DNA from: Bradyrhizobium semiaridum
GTDB lineage: Bacteria; Pseudomonadota; Alphaproteobacteria; Rhizobiales; Xanthobacteraceae
Direction of reading: 5' to 3'
Assembly (NCBI RefSeq): GCF_020329505.1
Contig: NZ_JAGKJJ010000006.1
Location: 186,001 to 250,000, forward strand
Length of the DNA: 64,000 nucleotides
The notes below the pieces were generated by a model, which was not told the DNA's origin, did not search any database, and saw only the letters and a list, made by a program, of their open reading frames with translations. Shown in pieces: positions 9,913 through 18,973 of the stretch. The stretch's first letter is position 1. Each line of letters begins with the position of its first letter. The position numbers were made by a program, and so were the translations under genes.

Positions 9913-11625
9913 TCAAAGCCCCTTGATCATTCCCGCGTCGATCAGCATGCGGTTGAAGCGGCGCGCCTCGGCGCCGTCCTTGCAGGAATAGAATTTGCCG
10001 CCGCAGCGGAGCATGATCGCCTTCTGCTCCTCGAACGACGGATCGAGCGGAATGCCGGCGGCCTCCTGGATCACCAGCGGCAGATAGGCCGCATCGATCG
10101 TGTCCATCACCGCGGTGCTCTTCACCGGCTCGAAGTTGATGGCGTCGATCGCGTAGTACGTCGCGTAGTAGCGCGGATCGTAATCCATCAGCTTCTTGCC
10201 GATGCCGGCCTCGTCGAGTTGCGGATCGAGCAGTTGCGGCGAGAATTCCGGCTGATGGTCACCGTAGCGTACGATCAGGAACGGCTGCGCCGGAAACTTC
10301 TTCTTCAAGGCCGCGACGAAGCCGGCATAGTCGCTGGCGCTCATCGCCTGCCGGCGAAGATATTCGTCGATCGCAGGCGGATTGCCCGGCCGCTTCCACG
10401 ACGGCAGCAGGTCGGGACGGAATTTCGTCTCCCACGGAAAGTGATTGGCGGCGAGATAGACGAAGGCGAACAGCGGCGTGCCCGGCGTCTTCTGCTCCGA
10501 CATCAATTTCAGCGCCTTGTCGTAGAAGAAGCTGTCAGGCTCGACGTCCTTCGCATGCATGTCGTGCGCGTCGTAGAATTGCTGGATGCCGGCGGTGGCC
10601 TGGAAGCTGCGCGCACTCATGAAGCCGCCGAATGCCGGATACAGCGAGAGCGTCTCGTAGCCGCAGCGGCGCAGCGCGAGCGGCAGGCCGCGCTCGACGC
10701 GGCCCGACGCGATGCGGGTGACGAAGTGGGCGAAGCGGCCGAACGAGCGCGACGACAGCCCGGCGAGCACGTTGTATTCGGTGAACCAGCTCGGCCCGCC
10801 ATTACTCTCGGCGACGAATTTGCGCGCGACGCCGTCATAGGACTTGAACTGGCTGCCATAGCCGGCCGGCACCTTGACCCCGGCGGCGGCGCGGATGTCG
10901 AAGCTCGATTCATCATGGATCATGATGATGTTCGGCCGCCGGCCGGCGGGGTGGCAGGCGTCGACCAGCGGCACCTTCAGTTGCTCGTTCGAGCTCCGAT
11001 CCGATTCCATGAAACCGTAGGCGACGAAATCCGACACCGCGGTCACGCCGGAGCGCGCGAACTTCGACAGGTACCCATCGTCGTAATAGCCGCGCCAGGC
11101 TTCGTCCGGCCAGGTGAAGGAATAGGCCGACAGCGCCGCGGCACAGGCGAGACAGCCCGCGGCGGCCGGCAGGCGGCGAATGCGAAACGGATCGAGCCAC
11201 CACAGCGCATACATCAGCGGCAGCGTGACGAGCCCGGCGCCGATAATCGACCAGCGCAAATTTGGGAAGATCGTGAGCAGGAACGATGCGGTGTCGCGGT
11301 CGATCACCATCAGGTCGACGAAGTTCGCGGTCATCTGCACCACGTCGTGCTTGAAGCGCGACAGCAGCACCACCAGCACGACCAGGGTCAGCGACAGCGC
11401 GCTCGACAGCGCCGGGCGGCGCAACAGGGCAATGAACAGCAAGTTCATGATGCCCCAGGTCAGCAGGAAGCAGATCCGCGAGCCGAAATCGGTCTCGGTC
11501 CGCAGCATCACGATCAGCGCGCCGAGATGCGGTGCGGCGACCGCCATCAACCGCCAGATGCCGATCGCGACCAGGCTGCCGGCCAGCGCGGCGACGGAGG
11601 AGTTTTGCTGGGGCGCGGGCGCCAT
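9913..11625 (-). CDS. membrane-bound sulfatase/LTA-synthase-fold hydrolase or transferase
   Basis: 570 residues from ATG 11625; codons upstream of it read as unrelated sequence. Several hydrophobic segments fill about residues 10-170, then a large domain begins with PNIIMIHDESSFDI (about 231-243), where the DES cluster sits at the position of the metal/nucleophile loop of alkaline phosphatase-fold enzymes. Later YGDHQPEF supplies the other metal ligands, a signature of phosphoglycerol and phosphoethanolamine transferases. The enzyme probably modifies a periplasmic glycan or lipid with a phospho-group; the exact acceptor is unknown. It stands alone between a repeat and a TetR gene. Confidence 0.8.
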   Translation of the reverse strand: MAPAPQQNSSVAALAGSLVAIGIWRLMAVAAPHLGALIVMLRTETDFGSRICFLLTWGIMNLLFIALLRRPALSSALSLTLVVLVVLLSRFKHDVVQMTANFVDLMVIDRDTASFLLTIFPNLRWSIIGAGLVTLPLMYALWWLDPFRIRRLPAAAGCLACAAALSAYSFTWPDEAWRGYYDDGYLSKFARSGVTAVSDFVAYGFMESDRSSNEQLKVPLVDACHPAGRRPNIIMIHDESSFDIRAAAGVKVPAGYGSQFKSYDGVARKFVAESNGGPSWFTEYNVLAGLSSRSFGRFAHFVTRIASGRVERGLPLALRRCGYETLSLYPAFGGFMSARSFQATAGIQQFYDAHDMHAKDVEPDSFFYDKALKLMSEQKTPGTPLFAFVYLAANHFPWETKFRPDLLPSWKRPGNPPAIDEYLRRQAMSASDYAGFVAALKKKFPAQPFLIVRYGDHQPEFSPQLLDPQLDEAGIGKKLMDYDPRYYATYYAIDAINFEPVKSTAVMDTIDAAYLPLVIQEAAGIPLDPSFEEQKAIMLRCGGKFYSCKDGAEARRFNRMLIDAGMIKGL

Positions 11626-11782
11626 GGGCGGGACGCAATACAACCCGGCGCAATGCATTCGCCTGGGCTGGCAACGGCCAGGAGGCACACGGCACAGCCG
11701 GTATCCGCGCCATGTCACAAAATCGTAATTGAATCGTCATGAATGGGCAATCGATTTGCCGAAGCGCCAATGCCTGCTGCCG

Positions 11783-12499
11783 TCACTGCGCGCCTTCAAC
11801 TTTCGCAGCAGGTCTCGGCCGCGCGATCCCCGCGATGAAGAGGTCGACGATCCCCGCCGCCATCGCCTCGGCGTCCGCCTCCGTGATGCCCCAGCGCGGC
11901 AGGTGGCCGTCAATGTGCATTCGGGCAAAACCATACACCAGCGCGCGGCCGGCGATCTGCACCTGCTTCAGGTCGACCGCCCCGAGCTGCCCGGCCGCAA
12001 ACGCGTCGGCCAGTGTGCGCGCCGTCAGGTCGATCAGTTCGGCATTGTCGCTGGAGACTTCACCCGAGCGGTCGTGGTCGAAGAAGCGGCGGCTGGAGAT
12101 GATCTCGAAATGGGTCGGGTTCTGCATCGCCCAGCGCAGATAGGCGATGCCGAGGCTGCGGAAGCATCCCAGGGGATCGCCGGCGGGCGCGCCGGCCAGC
12201 GCCGCCTCGATCTCGGCGCGGAAGCGGCGCTGCGCCTCCTCCGCGACCGCGTTGATCAGGGCGTCCCGGCTCGGGAAATGCCGGAACGGCGCGCCCGGCG
12301 AGACCCCGGCGCGGCGGGCGGCCTCGCGGACGCTGACCGCCTCCGGCCCGCCCTCGCCGACCAGCTGCATCGCGGCCTCGATCAGGACGCGGCGGAGGTC
12401 GCCGTGGTGATAGGGCCTCGCCGCCGGCGCGCGCTCCGCAGCCGGACGCGGCTTGGCGGGTCGGCGTCCTGGCGGCGGGCTCTTGGCGGGGCGGCGCAT
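11783..12499 (-). CDS. TetR-family transcriptional regulator
   Basis: 238 residues from ATG 12499 (a GTG directly before it is less likely). After a basic, proline-rich tail, residues about 30-80 form the helix-turn-helix domain: YHHGDLRRVLIEAAMQLVGE, then VREAARRAGVSPGAPFRHFPSR. The rest is the ligand-binding and dimer domain, in the style of the WHG-type TetR_C group. It is divergent from the ferric-reductase-like gene at 12608, and two near-identical operator sites lie between the starts. It probably represses both its own gene and the neighbour. Confidence 0.9.
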   Translation of the reverse strand: MRRPAKSPPPGRRPAKPRPAAERAPAARPYHHGDLRRVLIEAAMQLVGEGGPEAVSVREAARRAGVSPGAPFRHFPSRDALINAVAEEAQRRFRAEIEAALAGAPAGDPLGCFRSLGIAYLRWAMQNPTHFEIISSRRFFDHDRSGEVSSDNAELIDLTARTLADAFAAGQLGAVDLKQVQIAGRALVYGFARMHIDGHLPRWGITEADAEAMAAGIVDLFIAGIARPRPAAKVEGAQ

Positions 12500-12528
12500 C
12501 ACGCTGCTCTAGCATCACCCGCTTGTGA

Positions 12529-12547
12529 ATGTAAGCACCGATTACAC
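12529..12547. promoter_or_regulatory. TetR operator, copy 1
   Basis: TGTAA-GCACCGA-TTACA, perfect 5-bp arms around a 7-base centre, 30 bases upstream of the TetR start. Shares 14 of 17 positions with copy 2 read on the other strand. Its centre is 43 bases (about four helical turns) from that of copy 2. Confidence 0.7.
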
Positions 12548-12571
12548 GGATTGACCGCGCGCCGCGCCGCT

Positions 12572-12590
12572 ATGTAACTGGTGATTACAT
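12572..12590. promoter_or_regulatory. TetR operator, copy 2
   Basis: ATGTAA-CTGGTGA-TTACAT, perfect 6-bp arms, ending 17 bases before the ATG at 12608. In reverse complement it reads TGTAATCACCAGTTACA, matching copy 1 including the CACC core. The position would block ribosome-proximal transcription of the membrane protein gene. Confidence 0.75.
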
Positions 12591-12607
12591 TACGTGGGAG
12601 GCTGGGC

Positions 12608-13228
12608 ATGACGATGCGGCGAAACTGGTTCGAGGGCTGGCGGCTGTTCGCCTTGCTCACGCTGACCCTGATCGGGCTTTCGATCTGGATCGCCGCCATG
12701 CGGCAATTCGAGGTTGAGGGCGTGCGGATGGTGATCCGCTTCACCGCGCGCACCTCGCTGCTGCTGTTCTGCCTCGCCTTCTCCGCGGCGGCGGCGGCGC
12801 AGCTATGGCCGAACGGCTGGACGCGCTGGCAGCGGCGCAACCGCCGCTATCTCGGCGTCAGCTTCGCCGCCTCGCACGCCATCCATGCGATCGCGATCGC
12901 CGCGTTCGCTGCGCTCGATCCGGCCGGCTTCGCCGCAGCGACCTCGGCCGTCTCCTTCATCTTCGGCGGCATCGGCTACGCCTTCATCGTCGCCCTGACG
13001 GCGACCTCGTTCGATCGCACCGCTGCGATACTGGGCCCGCGCGCCTGGCGCGCGCTGCACCTTGTCGGCGGCTATTACCTGCTGGTGCAGTTCATGGTCT
13101 CGTTCGGCAAGCGGATTCCCGAGATGCCGCTCTACGCGCTGTTCCTCATCCCACTCGTCGCAGTGTTCGTGCTGCGGATGACCGGCATGGCCTCGCGCCC
13201 GGCGTCCCGCCCGGCGCAGGCAGGCTAG
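12608..13228 (+). CDS. ferric-reductase-like transmembrane protein
   Basis: 206 residues from ATG 12608, with GGGAG seven bases upstream. Five or six hydrophobic segments are spaced like the heme-binding membrane domain of YedZ/MsrQ and ferric reductases, with histidines in HAIHAIAIAAF and LHLVGGYYLLVQF that could ligate heme. There is no soluble flavin or NAD domain, so electrons must come from another protein or the quinone pool. Neighbouring operators suggest tight control by the divergent TetR protein. Substrate unknown. Confidence 0.8.
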   Translation: MTMRRNWFEGWRLFALLTLTLIGLSIWIAAMRQFEVEGVRMVIRFTARTSLLLFCLAFSAAAAAQLWPNGWTRWQRRNRRYLGVSFAASHAIHAIAIAAFAALDPAGFAAATSAVSFIFGGIGYAFIVALTATSFDRTAAILGPRAWRALHLVGGYYLLVQFMVSFGKRIPEMPLYALFLIPLVAVFVLRMTGMASRPASRPAQAG

Positions 13229-13250
13229 CGCGCGAGGAGACCCGATCGTC

Positions 13251-13484
13251 TCACACGAGATGAAACTTGCGGCCGAGCCGGCGATGCACCGACATCACGG
13301 CGCGGTCGACATCGCTGATCAGGCTGTCGCCGAGCACGACGTGGGGAATCTCCCAGTTTCGGCCGATCTGCGCATCGGGCAGCGCGGTGACTACGGGCAC
13401 CCGCGCTGTCTCGCAGCCGGGATGGGCACGCAGTGCGTCCTCTGCGAGGCGGGCCAGTTCGTCCTGGTTCTTTGCGTCGGTCAT
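13251..13484 (-). CDS. small hypothetical protein, 77 residues
   Basis: From ATG 13484 (MTDAKNQDELARLAEDALRA). The N-terminal half is a charged amphipathic helix. The C-terminal half contains NWEIPHVVLGD and RRLGRKFHLV, a plausible small alpha/beta fold. No family recognised. A plus-strand frame of 94 codons covers the same bases but reads less like protein. It is convergent with the membrane protein gene, with 22 bases between stops. Confidence 0.55.
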   Translation of the reverse strand: MTDAKNQDELARLAEDALRAHPGCETARVPVVTALPDAQIGRNWEIPHVVLGDSLISDVDRAVMSVHRRLGRKFHLV

Positions 13485-13705
13485 CACGCAGACGATGGAG
13501 GTGAAAAGTGGCCCGGCGATGGAGTCATCGTGAAGAAATCCTAAAGAGCATTCCGCAGCCTGCCAACTGAATTGAATCCTGCGCGGTCGCGCCCCGTTAA
13601 CGATGCGGTGCGCCCCGTATTTGCACCGGGTTCCGGCTTAACACAGCCGTAAGATCGGCTGCCGCATCGTGCTGTGAGGTGTTCTCCAACAACCAACAGG
13701 CTGCC

Positions 13706-14812
13706 ATGGCGCAACAGCCGGCACAATCGATCATTGCCGAACTTGAAGATGCAGTCCGGGACGGGACCTCCGCCAAGCGCGTGCAGACGCTGCGGCGGGT
13801 TACCGACCTGTTCCTGAACGACGGCGACCGCCTCAACGACGAACAGGTCAAGGTGTTCGACGACGTGCTGTGCCTCCTGGTCGCGCGCGTCGAGACGCGG
13901 GCGCGGGCCGAACTGTCGAAGCGGCTGGCGCCGCTCGACTACGCGCCGTTCGAGGTGATCCAGTATCTGGCCTGGGACGACGACATCGGCGTCGCCGGCG
14001 AGGTGCTGACGCAGTCGAACCGGCTCAGCACCGAGGCACTGCGCGAGATCGCCAGCACCAAGGGACAGGACCATCTCTTTGCGATCTCGGCGCGGGAGAA
14101 CCTGCCCGAGAGCGTCACCGACGTGATCATCGACCGCGGCGAGGACCGGGTGATCCGGCGTCTCGCCAAGAACGCCAGCGCGCAATTCTCCGATGACGGC
14201 TATTCCAGGATCGTCGCCCGCGCCGAACGCGACGATGAGCTGGTCGAGATCCTCGGGCTGCGCATCGACCTTCCGGCGAGGCTGTTGCACGACCTCCTTC
14301 TTCGCGCCAAGGCCGCGGTGCGCGCCCGCCTGCTGGCGATCGCGCCTCCGGCGGTGCGTGACGATATCCGGCAGGTGCTCGAGCACGTCGCCGAGCTCGA
14401 AGCCGTCACCCCACGCCGCAACTACGGGATCGCGGAAGAACTCGTGAAACTGATGAAGCAGTTGAACGAGCTCGATGACGCGGCGGTGTACAAGTTCGCG
14501 GAAAGCGGCAAGTTCGACGAGGTCACGGTCGCGCTCGCCGTGCTCAACGACGTGCCCATCGTGCTGATCGAACGGCTGATGCTCGGCCTGCGCTCCGACC
14601 TGCTGCTGATCCCGTGCCGCTCGGCGCGGCTGAACTGGCCGACGGTGGAAACCATCTTGCGCAAACGCTCGCTGCCGCGTCCGCTCGACGAGGCGACACT
14701 GGAGCTCGCGCAGCGCGACTACCGGCGCCTGTCGCTGGAAACCGCGCAGCGCACGGTGCGGTTCTGGCAGTTGCACAACCGGATCGAGAAGCAGCCGGCG
14801 GCGGTGGGGTAG
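13706..14812 (+). CDS. DUF2336 domain protein
   Basis: 368 residues from ATG 13706, preceded by ACAGG; a GTG at 13679 would extend it by nine residues. The whole protein is alpha-helical with HEAT-like pairs, for example FLNDGDRLNDEQVKVFDDVL and LSTEALREIASTKGQDHLF, which is typical of DUF2336, a large family in Alphaproteobacteria. No catalytic motif, signal peptide or membrane helix is visible, so it is probably a cytoplasmic scaffold. Biological role is not established. A palindromic repeat follows the stop. Confidence 0.85.
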   Translation: MAQQPAQSIIAELEDAVRDGTSAKRVQTLRRVTDLFLNDGDRLNDEQVKVFDDVLCLLVARVETRARAELSKRLAPLDYAPFEVIQYLAWDDDIGVAGEVLTQSNRLSTEALREIASTKGQDHLFAISARENLPESVTDVIIDRGEDRVIRRLAKNASAQFSDDGYSRIVARAERDDELVEILGLRIDLPARLLHDLLLRAKAAVRARLLAIAPPAVRDDIRQVLEHVAELEAVTPRRNYGIAEELVKLMKQLNELDDAAVYKFAESGKFDEVTVALAVLNDVPIVLIERLMLGLRSDLLLIPCRSARLNWPTVETILRKRSLPRPLDEATLELAQRDYRRLSLETAQRTVRFWQLHNRIEKQPAAVG

Positions 14813-14831
14813 CCCTCCAGCACCGAACATC

Positions 14832-14920
14832 CCGCGAGGAGCTCGCGACAAAATTGCAAAGCAATCCATGTCGCCGCTTGCCGCGCGATGGATTGCTTCG
14901 CTTCGCTCGCAATGACGAGG
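14832..14920. repeat. dispersed palindromic element, AT-core family
   Basis: GCAATCCAT (14861-14869) pairs with ATGGATTGC (14888-14896), flanked by CTCGCGACAAAATTGC on the left and TTCGCTTCGCTCGCAATGAC on the right. The same words occur at 9785-9858 and 61028-61110. It sits between convergent genes and can fold into a long stem, so it may act as a transcription terminator as well as a repeat. Confidence 0.75.
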
Positions 14921-15010
14921 ACGGCACGGTGGGCAAGGCGAAGCGTGCCCACCATCCGCGTCGTGCTCGTGAGGGCGGGCACGCTTGCGCTTTGCCCACC
15001 CTGCGCGCCC

Positions 15011-16126
<1,116 letters not shown>

Positions 16127-16181
16127 CTAGAGCATTTTCGTGGTCCTGGGAAACCCCCATCCTGCATGGCGCGGTGCGGCA

Positions 16182-16805
16182 TCATGCGTCCATGAACACC
16201 GGGTAGAGCGAGGCCAGCAGCAGGACGGCCATCACCACGTTGAATATCCGGATCGCGCGGGGCGAGGTCAGGACCGGCCGCAGCGCGGAGCCGAACAGCG
16301 CCCAGACGGTGCAGGAGACCGTGCCGAGGAGCAGGCTGAGGCCGACCTGGATCGCGATGTTCCACGGGAGGGCGGCGATCGCCGCATACGCCGTGATGGT
16401 GCCGATCACCATCACCCAGCCCTTGGCATTGATCCACTGGAACATGGCGGCGCCCCAGAACGTCATCGGCCCGCGGCCACTCTTGGCGTCCTTGTCCGCC
16501 GAGGGCGGCTCGGCCATGGCGATCACGGCAGCGAGATAGACCAAATAGACGACCCCGCCATATTTCAGGATGGTCTGCAGCACCGGATAGGCGATGAAGA
16601 TGGCCCCCAGCCCGACCCCGACAGCGCCGACCATGAACGCAAAGCCGACCGTGATGCCGGCGATGTGCGGCAGCGTGCGGCGGAAGCCGTAGGTCAGCCC
16701 CGACGACAGCAGCATGATGTTGTTCGGGCCCGGCGTGAAGAACATCACGACGGAGAACACGACAAAGGCGAACAGCAACGAACCGGACATGGCGTCCTCA
16801 TGCAA
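16182..16805 (-). CDS. LysE-family amino acid exporter
   Basis: 207 residues with six hydrophobic segments. The N-terminal signature FFTPGPNNIMLLSSGLTYG (about residues 20-38) is diagnostic of LysE/RhtB translocators, which export basic amino acids, threonine, homoserine or leucine. Its start overlaps the end of the EamA gene by eight bases, so it is translationally coupled to it. Placement inside an ilv run suggests export of a branched-chain amino acid or threonine, but that is inference. Confidence 0.9.
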   Translation of the reverse strand: MHEDAMSGSLLFAFVVFSVVMFFTPGPNNIMLLSSGLTYGFRRTLPHIAGITVGFAFMVGAVGVGLGAIFIAYPVLQTILKYGGVVYLVYLAAVIAMAEPPSADKDAKSGRGPMTFWGAAMFQWINAKGWVMVIGTITAYAAIAALPWNIAIQVGLSLLLGTVSCTVWALFGSALRPVLTSPRAIRIFNVVMAVLLLASLYPVFMDA

Positions 16806-17676
16806 CTTTCGGCAGAGCTTTGGGCCGCTTCGACAGCAGCATCACCGCAATTCCGGCGATCACCGTGATCATGCCGGCGAGTCGCAGCGGCCCGAATTTC
16901 TCGCCGAACACGATGCTGGAGGCGGCTGATCCGACGAACGGCACCAGCAGCGCGAACGGCACCACCTGCGCGGCCGGATAGTCCCGCAGCAGCCGGCCCC
17001 ATAGCCAGTAGGCGATGCTGGTCGAGATGGCGCCGACGAACAGCATCGAGACGATGCCGGCCAGCGACAGATGCGACAGCGCGTGCCACAGCGGCTGTGT
17101 GCCGAGCGTGACGAACGACAAGGCAAACAACGGCACCGCCGCGCAGAGGCAGAGCCAGGCGAACAGGTCGAACATCCGCGCGCCCTGTGCCGGCCGCAGC
17201 AACAGGTTTCCGACCGCGAACGAGATCGGCGAGATCATCAGGATGGCGAAGGCCGTGACGCTGAAATCATAGCCGACAGTGCCGCAGATCATCACAAGGC
17301 CGGCCGCTGCTATCGCGATGCCGACCACCTGCATCCGCGACGGCCGTTCGTCGAACACGAGCGCGGCGAAGCCGATGGTGAACAGCGCCTGGCTTTGCAC
17401 GATCACGCTGGTGAGGCCGACCGGCACGCCATGGGCGATCGCGATCGACTGCGCCAGGAATTGGCCAAGGAACAGCGTGAAGCTGATGCCGATCAGCAGC
17501 GGCCACGACACCTGCTTCGGCTTGCGCAGCAACAGGCACGGCAGCGCGGCGATGCCGAAGCGCAGCGCGGTCATCAGTTCCGGCGGCAGCTCATCGAGCG
17601 CGATCCGGCTTGCGACGAACGCAAGGCCCCAGATCACCGCGACCATGACGGCGATGCCAACATCGACCGGCTTCAT
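16798..17676 (-). CDS. EamA/DMT-family transporter
   Basis: 292 residues from ATG 17676; the open frame extends 36 codons further but that part is arginine-rich and lacks coding character. Ten hydrophobic segments are arranged as two EamA repeats, with motifs such as WGLAFVASRIALDELPPE in the first helix pair and YWLWGRLLRDYPAAQVVPF in the second. Members export amino acids and metabolites such as threonine, cysteine pathway compounds or purines. It lies between the methyltransferase and LysE genes; a pair of exporters next to ilv genes hints at overflow export. Confidence 0.85.
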   Translation of the reverse strand: MKPVDVGIAVMVAVIWGLAFVASRIALDELPPELMTALRFGIAALPCLLLRKPKQVSWPLLIGISFTLFLGQFLAQSIAIAHGVPVGLTSVIVQSQALFTIGFAALVFDERPSRMQVVGIAIAAAGLVMICGTVGYDFSVTAFAILMISPISFAVGNLLLRPAQGARMFDLFAWLCLCAAVPLFALSFVTLGTQPLWHALSHLSLAGIVSMLFVGAISTSIAYWLWGRLLRDYPAAQVVPFALLVPFVGSAASSIVFGEKFGPLRLAGMITVIAGIAVMLLSKRPKALPKVA

Positions 17677-17710
17677 TGTTGTTCTTCTTTGGGTTGGTTT
17701 GGTCCGTTGG

Positions 17711-18406
17711 CTAAATCTGTTCGTCCGGCTTCGGTTTGCGCAGCAGATACGTGCCGTGCAGCGGCGCGTGATAATCCGCCGCAACCAGCGTGAAGCCGGT
17801 CTCGGTCAGCATGCGCTCCATCACCCAGCCGAAGGTCGAGTATTCGTCGCGCATGTGGTTCATCACGCTTTCGCGCTCGAAATCGTGGTTCTTGATCGAG
17901 AAGTCCGCCCAGCCCTCGACATCGCGATCGACGCCGTCAGGCATGCTGACGAACACCATGTCGCGCAGATAGAAATTGGCGCCCGGCTTCAGCGCATTGA
18001 ATATCCGCGACAGCGCCACCGCCTTCCAGAAATCAGGCAGATGGTGCAGCGTGAACTCGCTGACGATCAGATCGTACGAGTTCGGCTGGTAGGCGAAGGA
18101 CAACAGCCCGGCCGGCTGGGTCCGGATCCGCGCCTTGCGGTCGCGAGCGTAGATCTCGGCAAGCCCGAGCATCGCCGGCGAGATGTCGATGGCGTCGACA
18201 TCGGCGCCCATCAGTGCCGCCTCGGTCGCCAGCACGCCGTTGCCGCAGCCGATGTCGGCGATCCGCCAGCCCGGCTTGACGCCGAGCATGGTCAGCGCCT
18301 GGCGGGCGCGGGCGTCATTGTCCTCGCGATTGTCGTAGATTGAGGCGACCGCGGTATCGAGCCCGACCCGCCGCCGTTGCGTGTAGTACCAGTCGCGCGC
18401 CAGCAT
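17711..18406 (-). CDS. class I SAM-dependent methyltransferase
   Basis: 231 residues. Motif I is RIADIGCGNGVLATEAALMG near residues 48-67 and binds S-adenosylmethionine; motif II DVDAIDIS follows, and the post-motif VSEFTLHHLPDFW is typical of Methyltransf_11/25 enzymes. N-terminal residues WYYTQRRRVGLD may form a lid. Only three bases separate it from the stop of the acetolactate synthase small subunit, so the two are co-translated. The methyl acceptor is unknown and no role in branched-chain amino acid synthesis is established. Confidence 0.85.
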   Translation of the reverse strand: MLARDWYYTQRRRVGLDTAVASIYDNREDNDARARQALTMLGVKPGWRIADIGCGNGVLATEAALMGADVDAIDISPAMLGLAEIYARDRKARIRTQPAGLLSFAYQPNSYDLIVSEFTLHHLPDFWKAVALSRIFNALKPGANFYLRDMVFVSMPDGVDRDVEGWADFSIKNHDFERESVMNHMRDEYSTFGWVMERMLTETGFTLVAADYHAPLHGTYLLRKPKPDEQI

Positions 18407-18409
18407 GAC

Positions 18410-18952
18410 TCACATCCCTTCCGGCCCGCGCGTGATCGCGGCCACCCCGGTTCGCGACACCTCGACCAGGCCCAGCGGCCGCATCAGGTCGATGAACTGA
18501 TTGATTTTCGACGAATTGCCTGTGATCTCGAATACAAAGCTCTCGGTGGTGGCGTCGATCACCCGGGCGCGGAACGCATCGGCGAGCCGCAGGGCTTCGA
18601 CACGGTTGTCGCCGGTCCCGCGCACCTTGACCATCGCGAGCTCGCGCTCGAGCGCCTGTCCGGTCAATGTCATGTCGACCACGCGATAGACCGGGATCAT
18701 GCGGTCGAGCTGATGCTTGATCTGCTGGATCACCATCGGCGTTCCCGTGGTGACGATGGTGATGCGCGACAGATGTTTCTGGCTCTCGGTCTCTGAGACC
18801 GTGAGACTGTCGATGTTGTAGCCGCGGCCGGAGAACAGGCCGATCACGCGCGCGAGCACGCCGGGCTCGTTCTGCACGAGCACCGACAGCGTGTGCGTCT
18901 CGTTGGGATCGTGGCGCTCTTCGAGGAAGTAGGCGGATGCGGGCTGGTTCAT
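18410..18952 (-). CDS. ilvH: acetolactate synthase small (regulatory) subunit
   Basis: 180 residues. After a short N-terminal extension the ACT domain starts at HTLSVLVQNEPGVLARVIGLF (about 20-40) with the following GRGYNIDSLTVSETE, the valine-binding site of this family. The C-terminal domain includes RELAMVKV and FVFEITG. It binds the catalytic subunit encoded two genes upstream, raises its activity and confers feedback inhibition by valine. Start ATG 18952 has GGGG ten bases upstream. Unusually, a threonine dehydratase-like gene separates it from its catalytic partner. Confidence 0.93.
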   Translation of the reverse strand: MNQPASAYFLEERHDPNETHTLSVLVQNEPGVLARVIGLFSGRGYNIDSLTVSETESQKHLSRITIVTTGTPMVIQQIKHQLDRMIPVYRVVDMTLTGQALERELAMVKVRGTGDNRVEALRLADAFRARVIDATTESFVFEITGNSSKINQFIDLMRPLGLVEVSRTGVAAITRGPEGM

Positions 18953-18973
18953 TGTCGTCCCCTTGTCGTCTTC

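Noticed and set aside
9805..11742. 645-codon plus-strand frame antisense to the sulfatase-fold gene
   Set aside because: Arginine, glutamine and histidine-rich translation without motifs; the minus strand has clear membrane segments and catalytic motifs.
12529..12590. CRISPR-like spacing of repeated TGTAA words
   Set aside because: Only two short copies, in opposite orientation, between divergent genes: operators, not an array. No CRISPR array or cas gene is seen anywhere in the window.
13260..13544. 94-codon plus-strand frame over the 77-residue minus-strand gene
   Set aside because: The minus-strand product has more protein-like composition and a clean ATG; only one of the two can be real and evidence is modest for both.
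14832..14920. Insertion sequence ends or attachment site
   Set aside because: The palindromes have no transposase or integrase nearby and no target duplication that I can see; they recur as short intergenic elements.
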